Shown in pieces: positions 1-4,989 of a DNA stretch of 5,056 bases (within the stretch, counting starts at the first letter, position 1; each line of letters starts with the position of its first letter). The notes below the pieces were generated by a model that saw only the letters and a program-made list of their open reading frames with translations, ran no database searches and was not told the DNA's origin. The stretch is taken from positions 1 to 5,056 of the forward strand of contig DPVV01000583.1 in NCBI GenBank assembly GCA_003526525.1. The letters run 5' to 3'. This DNA comes from Lachnoclostridium phytofermentans. GTDB lineage: Bacteria > Bacillota > Clostridia > Lachnospirales > Lachnospiraceae. The translations under genes were made by a program, and so were the position numbers.

Positions 1-480
1 ATCAAATACGGAGAGTTTCGTTTTTCTAGCAATAATCGTAGCAATCTCAATACGCTTTAACTCGCCACCAGAAAGACTTGCATTAACTTCACGAGTGATA
101 TAATCTTTTGCGCATAGTCCTACCTCAGAGAGGTATTCACAAGCTTTGGCTGTACTGATATTATTTCCGGCAGCTAATGTAATAAGGTCCTTTACTGTGA
201 TTCCCTTAAACCTAACTGGCTGTTGAAATGCAAATCCGATACCTGCTTTTGCACGATCTGTAATGCTCATCTCTGTGATGTCTTGTCCATCAAAAAGAAT
301 CTGCCCGGATGTCGGCTTTTCAATTCCTACTATTATTTTTGCTAATGTTGATTTACCACCGCCATTTGGCCCGGTAATTGCAATAAATTTATGATCGTCT
401 ATTGTTAAATTAATATTCTTTAATATGTCTTTGTTTGTTTCACCAGATACACCAAAGCACACATTTTTAAGCTCTAGCAT
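1..480 (-). CDS. SufC-like ABC ATPase, 3' part missing (runs off the left edge)
   Basis: The first 160 codons of an ABC-type ATPase are present. Visible motifs are Walker A GPNGGGKST (residues 37-45), a Q-loop FAFQQP (83-88), the signature LSGGE (136-140), and Walker B LSVFD (156-160), where the window stops. The short N-terminus, absence of membrane segments and the ELKRIEIA stretch after the signature resemble SufC-type ATPases, which power Fe-S cluster assembly on SufB/SufD scaffolds in the cytosol; clostridia often carry a reduced SufC/SufB-like pair. The ATG lies inside the last codons of the upstream esterase gene (7-bp overlap) and is preceded by a TTGGGGGAT Shine-Dalgarno, so translation is probably coupled. 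A SufB/SufD-like gene just beyond the left edge would confirm the call. The alternative is an ordinary transporter ATPase. ABC ATPase is certain; SufC-like is likely. Confidence 0.85.
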   Translation of the reverse strand, partial: MLELKNVCFGVSGETNKDILKNINLTIDDHKFIAITGPNGGGKSTLAKIIVGIEKPTSGQILFDGQDITEMSITDRAKAGIGFAFQQPVRFKGITVKDLITLAAGNNISTAKACEYLSEVGLCAKDYITREVNASLSGGELKRIEIATIIARKTKLSVFD

Positions 481-1307
481 AATTTATCCCCCAATCTGCG
501 TACCCAATCCGTTGCAAGGTGAATCCATCCTTGACATTCTGGTGTTACACCACGGCCATCTGAGTTTTTTGTTTCTTCATTTGCTAATGCTAATCCATGG
601 CCTCCAACTGGGTACATATGAAATTCTACCGATATATTATTCTTTCGAAGCGCACTAAGAAGCAACAAGGAATTTTCCACTGGAACAGCAGCATCGGTAT
701 AAGTATGCCACAAAAATACTGGTGGCATATTTTCATTCACTTGCTTCTCCAAAGACATTTTGTCTACTAAAGTATCATACTGCTCTCCAAGAAGACGTAA
801 AAAGGAATCTCTATGTGCAAATTCTCCTGAAGTAATCACCGGATAGCACAATACACATCCGTTAGGTTTTAACATCTCTTTGCTTGTCTTTAGCGTTTGT
901 GAAAGAAAGTCCTCTGTCCAAAATACGCCTAGGCTTCCTGCCAAATGACCACCTGCACTAAATCCTGATACCACAATACAATCTGGATCCACATTCCATT
1001 CCGCTGCATGCTCCCTTACCAACTTAATACTTGCTGCAAGTTCAAGCAAAGCAACCGGATATTCCACTGGTGCTACATGGTAGCGAAGAACAAATGCATG
1101 AAAACCTGCTGCAAGATATTGAATCGCAATCGGTTCTGCTTCACGATCAGATGTTCTGCTATATCCACCACCTGGACAAATAATGACAGCAGGTCGCTTT
1201 CTGTTACTATCCACCTGAGGTGTGTTATCTAATACATAAGTATAGAGCTTTGCACATTCTGAAAGCTCATATCCTTCCAACTTAATATCAATTACTTCGT
1301 GCTTCAT
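474..1307 (-). CDS. alpha/beta-hydrolase esterase (acetyl esterase/lipase-like)
   Basis: A 277-residue cytosolic alpha/beta-hydrolase with no signal peptide. The oxyanion-hole motif PGGGY is at residues 45-49 and the nucleophile elbow GFSAGG at 115-120, making Ser117 the nucleophile. The likely acid is Asp205 (in HTYTDAAVP) and the likely base His237 (in GGHGL). Length and motif order fit the acetyl-esterase/BD-FAE-type carboxylesterases, which remove acyl groups from small esters or acetylated sugars; the actual substrate cannot be read from sequence. The start is supported by AGGAG six bases upstream of ATG. The gene ends in TAG within the start region of the SufC-like ATPase gene, so the two form an operon. 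No obvious functional link with Fe-S assembly is seen. The family call is firm; substrate is unknown. Confidence 0.9.
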   Translation of the reverse strand: MKHEVIDIKLEGYELSECAKLYTYVLDNTPQVDSNRKRPAVIICPGGGYSRTSDREAEPIAIQYLAAGFHAFVLRYHVAPVEYPVALLELAASIKLVREHAAEWNVDPDCIVVSGFSAGGHLAGSLGVFWTEDFLSQTLKTSKEMLKPNGCVLCYPVITSGEFAHRDSFLRLLGEQYDTLVDKMSLEKQVNENMPPVFLWHTYTDAAVPVENSLLLLSALRKNNISVEFHMYPVGGHGLALANEETKNSDGRGVTPECQGWIHLATDWVRRLGDKLC

Positions 1308-1313
1308 CCTAAA

Positions 1314-1338
1314 CTCCTATCCGCGTGCCTTAGCACAC
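1314..1338 (-). promoter_or_regulatory. RBS of the esterase gene with a hairpin directly upstream
   Basis: On the minus strand, GTGTGC and GCACGC (plus positions 1333-1338 and 1323-1328) form a 6-bp stem including one G-U pair, with a TAAG loop. The stem ends four bases before the Shine-Dalgarno AGGAG (1314-1318). It could influence translation or mRNA stability, but a short stem like this may be incidental. A second, imperfect stem (1345-1353 with 1371-1379, one mismatch) lies further upstream in the same 5' region. Confidence 0.35.
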
Positions 1339-1464
1339 CTATGAACAAGAAAAAGTACGCTTCGTGAACCTTTCCTTGTCATGAATCAAGATATTACTCA
1401 AACGCTAGCCTTTTATAATGATGGCAACTTCGTGCTAACACAAATCGCCTTTAAAACCATTTTA

Positions 1465-1493
1465 ATTTTACTCTCATTTTGGATTTTTTCCAA
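1465..1493 (-). promoter_or_regulatory. candidate SigA-type promoter for the esterase/SufC-like operon
   Basis: On the minus strand, TTGGAA (1488-1493, 4/6 match to consensus) and TAAAAT (1465-1470, 5/6 match) are separated by 17 bp. This implies a 5' UTR of about 150 nt before the esterase start. In this AT-rich stretch a chance match is possible; a TATAAA near 1414 lacks a good -35 and is a weaker alternative. Confidence 0.4.
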
Positions 1494-1516
1494 CAGTTTT
1501 CAGTATATCACAAGTA

Positions 1517-1542
1517 TGTTAATTTTTCCACAAAAATTAACA
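1517..1542. repeat. perfect 11-bp inverted repeat in the divergent intergenic region
   Basis: TGTTAATTTTT (1517-1527) and AAAAATTAACA (1532-1542) are perfect inverted arms around CCAC. The repeat sits about 42 bp upstream of the rightward -35 box and about 24 bp upstream of the candidate leftward -35 box. No T-run follows on either strand, so it is not a standard terminator. The position between two divergent promoters suits an operator or other protein-binding palindrome; no regulator family is recognised. Confidence 0.5.
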
Positions 1543-1583
1543 ATAAGCTAGCTCTACTTCATAGATGCTTCGCGCACATAATC

Positions 1584-1612
1584 TTGACATAGGGTGCACT
1601 TTCGAATATAAT
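1584..1612 (+). promoter_or_regulatory. perfect-consensus SigA-type promoter for the CNNM/CorC gene
   Basis: TTGACA (1584-1589) and TATAAT (1607-1612) are both exact consensus hexamers with the optimal 17-bp spacer (1590-1606). Transcription should start near 1618-1620. The only rightward gene downstream is the CNNM/CorC-type gene at 1795. A perfect promoter predicts high basal transcription unless something in the leader or a repressor restrains it. Confidence 0.85.
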
Positions 1613-1780
1613 CTAAAATGTATACTCTCATTTGGTCAACCTCATGAATGAAACAATAAGCATATGGAATCTGCACATATTACATCATTTGACTGAGAGG
1701 AATGCATTTCACATAACATGGACATTGTCATGACATTGTTCCTAACACTACTCCATAGCAATATGGAATATTTTTATTAT
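1613..1780 (+). other. leader of the CNNM/CorC mRNA, about 165 nt before the RBS
   Basis: No riboswitch family is recognised; M-box landmarks are absent. Small structures are visible. There is a 10-bp palindrome TGTCATGACA (1726-1735) embedded in two copies of GACATTGT (1721-1728 and 1732-1739). A 6-bp hairpin TCCATA/TATGGA with a GCAA tetraloop lies at 1752-1767, just before the RBS. ATATGGAAT occurs twice (1662-1670 and 1761-1769), each preceded by a similar ATA(A)GCA. The palindrome could be an operator downstream of the promoter. Together with 1308-1583, which holds the promoters and repeats listed separately, I see no gene in this intergenic region. Confidence 0.4.
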
Positions 1781-1797
1781 AAGGAGATGATTCTTTG
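1781..1797 (+). promoter_or_regulatory. RBS that fixes a TTG start for the CNNM/CorC gene
   Basis: AAGGAG (1781-1786) lies 8 bases before TTG (1795-1797). The ATG at 1787 is too close to the RBS and out of frame, so TTG is the best start. The resulting N-terminus leads directly into the first membrane segment and the family's SAFFSSAETSL motif, as expected. Confidence 0.8.
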
Positions 1798-3084
1798 GAC
1801 CCCGTCGCCACGCAGCTAGTCGTGTTGCTTTTCTTGTTACTATTGTCCGCATTTTTCTCATCTGCAGAAACTTCCCTCACCACTGTTAATAAACTTCGTA
1901 TTCGAAGCATGGTGGATCAAGGGATTAAGGGTGCGAAAACTGTCAGTATATTAATTGAAAATCCTGCAAAGATGCTCAGTACCATCTTAATCGGTAATAA
2001 TGTTGTAAATCTAACCGCTTCATCGTTAGCTACAGCTCTCGCGATTTCGATTTGGGATAGTAAAGCCGCAGGCATTGCAACTGGTATATTAACTTTGTTA
2101 ATCCTAATCTTTGGTGAAATTACACCTAAGACACTCGCAACCATTCATGCAGAAAAATTAGCTTTCTTTTTTGCACCGATTATTTATTTCATGACACAAT
2201 TATTAACACCTGTTATATATATTGTAAATAAGATGTCTTATCTTCTTTTGTTTATCATGCGTGTTGATCCAAATAAAAAATACGTTACGATGACAGAAAA
2301 TGAACTACGTACCATTGTAGACGTCAGCCATGAAGAAGGTGTAATCGAAAGCGAAGAAAGAAAAATGATTACCAATGTAGTGGATTTCGGTGACTCACTC
2401 GCAAAGGATGTTATGGTTCCTAGAATTAATATGGCTTTTGCAAGTGTTGATATGTCCTATTCTCAATTGATTGAAGTATTCCGCGAAGAACAATACTCAA
2501 GAATGCCCGTATATGACGAAAACCGTGATGATATTATTGGTATCATCAACTTAAAAGATGTATTCTTTTTCCGTGGTGATTATAATGAATTTAGTATTCG
2601 TGATTATATGAGGGAACCATATTACACATACGAATACAAAAAAACCAGTGAATTGTTAAACGAAATGCGTAGAGAATCTTTACCAATGGTAATCGTACTG
2701 GATGAATATGGTGCAACTGCTGGCCTTATTACAATGGAGGACTTACTTGAGGAAATCGTCGGAGAGATCCGTGATGAATATGACTATGACGAAGAAGATG
2801 TAATCACCCAACTTGGTGAAAACGAATACCTTGCCGATGGTTCTGCAAAATTAGATGAAATTAATGAGTTTATCGGATTATCCTTAGATTCTGAGGATTA
2901 TGATTCCATAGCCGGTCATATCATTCACCTATTAGACCATTTACCAGAGCAAGACGAACAAATTACAGAAAATAATATCACCTATACCGTAACAAAGGTT
3001 GAGAAAAATCGTATTGATAAGGTGCATATTAAGATAGAACTTGAGTTTTACAAATCAAATTCACAGGATAATGAAACTAACTAA
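1795..3084 (+). CDS. CNNM/CorC-type membrane protein (DUF21, CBS pair, CorC_HlyC domain), probable Mg2+ transporter or efflux factor
   Basis: A complete 429-residue protein of the 'hemolysin family'/CNNM type, usual length for the family. The membrane domain (CNNM/DUF21, about residues 5-190) has hydrophobic segments near 7-27, 61-83, 92-110 and 124-155. It carries the conserved motifs SAFFSSAETSL (18-28), IGNNVVN (66-72) and FGEITPKT (106-113). A CBS pair follows: the first repeat begins near VMVPR (206-210) and includes RMPVYDE (236-242), and the second includes LDEYGATAGLITMEDLLEEI (302-321). A CorC_HlyC-type C-terminal domain spans about 340-420. Bacterial relatives (CorC, MpfA/YhdP) act in Mg2+ homeostasis, mostly efflux or tolerance, sensing ATP or Mg2+ through the CBS pair. 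It is monocistronic: its own promoter and terminator flank it, and tandem stops TAA TAG end it. Direction of transport cannot be read from sequence. It faces a convergent mgtE, which supports a Mg2+ role. Confidence 0.93.
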   Translation: MDPVATQLVVLLFLLLLSAFFSSAETSLTTVNKLRIRSMVDQGIKGAKTVSILIENPAKMLSTILIGNNVVNLTASSLATALAISIWDSKAAGIATGILTLLILIFGEITPKTLATIHAEKLAFFFAPIIYFMTQLLTPVIYIVNKMSYLLLFIMRVDPNKKYVTMTENELRTIVDVSHEEGVIESEERKMITNVVDFGDSLAKDVMVPRINMAFASVDMSYSQLIEVFREEQYSRMPVYDENRDDIIGIINLKDVFFFRGDYNEFSIRDYMREPYYTYEYKKTSELLNEMRRESLPMVIVLDEYGATAGLITMEDLLEEIVGEIRDEYDYDEEDVITQLGENEYLADGSAKLDEINEFIGLSLDSEDYDSIAGHIIHLLDHLPEQDEQITENNITYTVTKVEKNRIDKVHIKIELEFYKSNSQDNETN

Positions 3085-3091
3085 TAGTTTT

Positions 3092-3137
3092 AAGAGAGAA
3101 TTCTGCCTATTTTCAGTACAGAATTCTCTCTTTTTTT
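3092..3137 (+). terminator. intrinsic terminator of the CNNM/CorC gene
   Basis: AAGAGAGAATTCTG (3092-3105) pairs perfectly with 3119-3132 over 14 bp around a 13-nt loop and runs into a seven-T tract (3131-3137). It begins 7 bases after the TAA stop. Read on the minus strand, the stem is followed by TTAAAAC with no proper U-tract, so it is probably a weak terminator for the convergent mgtE transcript. Confidence 0.93.
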
Positions 3138-3199
3138 AATCTATAGAAAATTTCTTTGCTATTACCTTTGAAGCTATCATTGGATTCTTAATGTAGTAA

Positions 3200-3292
3200 A
3201 TTTCTTTACATTCTCTATAAAAACTATAATTCATGATTATTAATACCTTAGATTTCTTTGTATCCACCTTAAAAAACTATAAATTCATGATT
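3200..3292. repeat. imperfect 52-53-bp direct duplication covering the 3' end of mgtE
   Basis: ATTTCTTT at 3200-3207 and 3252-3259 opens two similar units. Each ends in a near-identical block: AAAAACTATAATTCATGATT (3219-3238) versus the same with one extra A (3272-3292). The second block contains the last codons and stop of mgtE on the minus strand. A third ATTTCTTT at 3150-3157 may be a more decayed unit. The pattern suggests an old tandem duplication of the gene's tail. The remainder of 3138-3276 holds nothing else recognisable. Confidence 0.6.
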
Positions 3293-4608
3293 TTTAAAGC
3301 AATAGTAAAGTAAATCATAATAGAACAGGTATCTACGATAGTAGTAATTAATGGAGCTGCCATTAATGCTGGATCCAATTTAAAGAACTTTGCTACCATC
3401 GGAAGCAAACAACCAAGAGCTTTTGATAGACATACTGTAGCAATTAATGTAAGACCTACCACAAATGCTAATGCCAAATCATTATATTGAATGAAAATAC
3501 GTAATCCATTTACAAAACCAAGTGCCACACCTACTAAGAGAGCAACACGAATTTCCTTATAAAAAACACGGAAAATATCTTTGGAACGTATTTCATCTAG
3601 CGCCATACCACGAATCACTAGAGTAGAAGTTTGGGAACCACAATTTCCTCCGGTATCCATTAACATTGGAATAAATGCAACTAATAAAGGAATCGCTTTA
3701 AATGCATCCTCATATTTTGTTATCAGCACACCAGTAACTGTAGCAGATAGCATTAACGCTAATAACCATACAATACGGTTCTTTGCATGCTGAAATACTG
3801 AAGTTCTAAAATACGTATCCTCTGATGGTGCTAGTGCAGCCATACGTTCAAAGTCTTCAGTATTCTCTTCTTGCATTACATCGATTGCATCATCAATCGT
3901 GATAATACCTACTAACCGAAATTCCTGGTCTACAACTGGTAATGCAAGAAAGTCATATTTATCAAATTTTCTTGCTACTTCCTCTTTATCATCGTGTGTA
4001 TTAACCGTTATCAAATTTGTTTCCATGATATAAGAAAGAATAGTATCATTCTTTGCAAGAAGCAAATCTTTTACTGTAACAATACCTTGTAACCTCCTGC
4101 TATCATCAAGAACATAACAGGTATAGATTGTTTCTTTATCAAGCCCAATTTTTCTTATCTTAGTAAATGCTTCATCAACTGTCATCGTTGCCTTTAGATC
4201 AATAAACTCAATGGTCATCACACTTCCAGCGCTACGGGAAGGATACTTTAAAAACTCATTAATTAATTTTCTTTGATCTGGATGCGTTTGCTGTAATATT
4301 CTTTTTACAATATTCGCGGGCATCTCCTCAATTAAGTCTACGGTATCATCAAGAAAGAGTTCATTTGTTACATCATGTAACTCTTTGTCTGTCATTGCAT
4401 GAATCAGACGTTCTTGAAGCTCAGTTTCCATGTAGGAAAATGTCTCTACTGCAGTATCTTTTGTTAAGAACCTATATAGTAGAATCATATCTTCATTCTT
4501 AACTTCGCTTAATATCTGTGCGATATCGGCACTATTCATAGTTTCTAAAATATGCTTTAAATCGTTAAAACGTTTATTTTCTAATAACTCTAATACTTTT
4601 TCTTGCAT
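3277..4608 (-). CDS. mgtE: MgtE-type magnesium channel/transporter
   Basis: A complete 443-residue MgtE, normal length for the family, mediating gated Mg2+ uptake in the cytoplasmic membrane. In order: a helical, acidic N domain (about 1-125), a CBS pair (about 126-190 and 193-247, with LQGIVTVKDLL at 173-183 and LVGIITIDDAIDV at 232-244), a connecting plug helix (about 248-275), and five membrane segments (about 278-442). The family pore signature is present as PMLMDTGGNCGSQTSTL (314-330). The last segment has DPALMAAP (412-419) and TTIVD (422-426); Asp426 probably matches the pore Asp of characterised MgtE proteins. In the family, Mg2+ binding to the N and CBS domains closes the pore. AGGAGGG (4616-4622) precedes ATG by eight bases. 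Upstream lie an M-box-type riboswitch, its terminator and a second structured leader region, so Mg2+ control of transcription is expected. No separate strong terminator is seen after the gene. Confidence 0.96.
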   Translation of the reverse strand: MQEKVLELLENKRFNDLKHILETMNSADIAQILSEVKNEDMILLYRFLTKDTAVETFSYMETELQERLIHAMTDKELHDVTNELFLDDTVDLIEEMPANIVKRILQQTHPDQRKLINEFLKYPSRSAGSVMTIEFIDLKATMTVDEAFTKIRKIGLDKETIYTCYVLDDSRRLQGIVTVKDLLLAKNDTILSYIMETNLITVNTHDDKEEVARKFDKYDFLALPVVDQEFRLVGIITIDDAIDVMQEENTEDFERMAALAPSEDTYFRTSVFQHAKNRIVWLLALMLSATVTGVLITKYEDAFKAIPLLVAFIPMLMDTGGNCGSQTSTLVIRGMALDEIRSKDIFRVFYKEIRVALLVGVALGFVNGLRIFIQYNDLALAFVVGLTLIATVCLSKALGCLLPMVAKFFKLDPALMAAPLITTIVDTCSIMIYFTIALKIMNL

Positions 4609-4678
4609 GCTTATGCCCTCCTATCATTTTCATTCAAGTTGGCATAAAACCATGGGCACCCCGAATAACCACCCTTTA

Positions 4679-4840
4679 TTACACGCCAAGGAGAATAGAC
4701 GTCAGCAATTCAACTTCAAATCCTGCGCATACATTTTGTATACTTGGAAATTTAAGTGAATTTAATTTGCAATACCACTTCCCCTTGACGTTACGCCGCT
4801 TTGGTTTTATGCCGCTACTACTGCAACTGCCATCGTCCAT
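4679..4840 (-). CDS. possible small leader ORF of 53 codons upstream of mgtE
   Basis: An ATG preceded by a very good Shine-Dalgarno (GAGGTGA, 4846-4852, spacing 5) opens 53 codons ending in TAA TAA. The peptide starts MDDGSCSSSGIKPKRRN, has a basic middle (KPKRRNVKGK, residues 12-21), and a mildly hydrophobic C-terminus (ELLTSILLGV). No domain is recognised. It lies between the M-box terminator and mgtE, so it should be on the same transcript, 70 bases before the mgtE start. The codons are constrained by helix A and helix B, so the reading frame could be a by-product of RNA structure; equally it could be a regulatory leader peptide. Its coding status is uncertain. Confidence 0.35.
   Translation of the reverse strand: MDDGSCSSSGIKPKRRNVKGKWYCKLNSLKFPSIQNVCAGFEVELLTSILLGV
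4807..4833 (-). CDS. possible 8-codon Ala/Val leader peptide overlapping the 53-codon ORF
   Basis: A second ATG, seven bases after the first and in another frame, reads MAVAVVAA then TAA. It has its own Shine-Dalgarno GAGGAG (4842-4847) exactly 8 bases upstream. Every codon after the ATG is Ala or Val, and the stop codon falls inside the 5' arm of helix B, so a ribosome terminating here would block that helix. This arrangement resembles translational attenuators, but an ORF this short can easily arise by chance. Confidence 0.25.
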   Translation of the reverse strand: MAVAVVAA

Positions 4841-4923
4841 TCTCCTCACCTCTCTTTCTACTTATACAAACATAGACTTTTCTTTTGTTTCAGATATCCT
4901 CATATCATTATATCCACTAAAAC

Positions 4924-4973
4924 AAAAAAAGCCCTGATCTCTTACCAAAATCTTCGGCAAAAGAACAAGGCTT
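4924..4973 (-). terminator. intrinsic terminator forming the M-box expression platform
   Basis: In the minus-strand RNA, 4956-4973 pairs with 4929-4946 in an 18-position stem with a single U-U mismatch, around a 9-nt loop (GAAGATTTT), followed by seven U (4924-4930). It lies about 16 bases after the riboswitch end and about 315 bases before mgtE. In characterised M-boxes, Mg2+ binding allows the terminator to form and shuts off the Mg2+ transporter gene. GAACGG in the aptamer's closing strand (5003-5008) can pair with UUGUUC of the terminator's 5' arm (4963-4968), a plausible antiterminator contact. Confidence 0.9.
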
Positions 4974-4989
4974 ACGAATCTATAAATAC

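Larger units (their letters stand above)
4611..4848 (-). promoter_or_regulatory. structured second leader domain before mgtE, candidate pseudoknot and RBS switch
   Basis: Two long pairings interlock in the minus-strand RNA. Helix A pairs 4825-4848 with 4687-4710: 17 Watson-Crick pairs, 6 G-U pairs and one A-A mismatch. Helix B pairs GGCATAAAACCA (4802-4813) with TGGTTTTATGCC (4641-4652), 12 perfect pairs. The order A, B, A', B' is a pseudoknot topology, or two alternative folds. Helix A covers the Shine-Dalgarno and starts of two small ORFs. The 3' arm of helix B also contains TTATGCC (4641-4647), complementary to GGCATAA (4611-4617), which overlaps the end of the mgtE Shine-Dalgarno. A small hairpin (4727-4732 with 4738-4743) lies inside the loop. 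The G-U pairs would be A-C mismatches in RNA of the other strand, which favours the mgtE-sense transcript as the functional molecule. I recognise no known riboswitch family here. The switching role is inference. Confidence 0.5.

Noticed and set aside
425..658. Plus-strand open frame of 77 codons
   Set aside because: It lies antisense to the esterase and ATPase genes, has no good RBS, and its translation has no recognisable features.
1008..1232. Plus-strand open frame of 74 codons
   Set aside because: Entirely antisense to the esterase core, including its active-site region; a shadow frame.
1619..1780. An M-box or other Mg2+ riboswitch in the CNNM/CorC leader
   Set aside because: None of the M-box landmarks (GGTGAGGCTCC, GCTGCTGCCC, ATGCCAT, GCTAAAGCTC) is present, and there is no terminator hairpin with a U-tract before the gene.
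1728..2144. Minus-strand open frames of 60 and 75 codons opposite the CNNM/CorC gene start
   Set aside because: Antisense shadows of a well-supported membrane protein gene and its RBS; no independent coding evidence.
3092..3137. The CNNM/CorC terminator acting equally for mgtE (bidirectional)
   Set aside because: On the minus strand the stem is followed by TTAAAAC rather than a U-tract, so only weak termination would be expected.
3581..3793. Plus-strand open frame of 70 codons
   Set aside because: Antisense to the conserved MgtE pore signature region; a shadow frame.
4641..4813. A MITE or small insertion element bounded by the 12-bp inverted repeat
   Set aside because: No target-site duplication flanks the repeats (AAGTT versus GCTAC). 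The second, interlocked pairing extends outside the supposed element, and its wobble pattern favours an RNA role.
4907..4912. TATAAT on the minus strand, as a second mgtE promoter downstream of the terminator
   Set aside because: No -35 hexamer at 16-18 bp (the place is taken by the terminator stem end and U-tract) and no extended -10 TGn.
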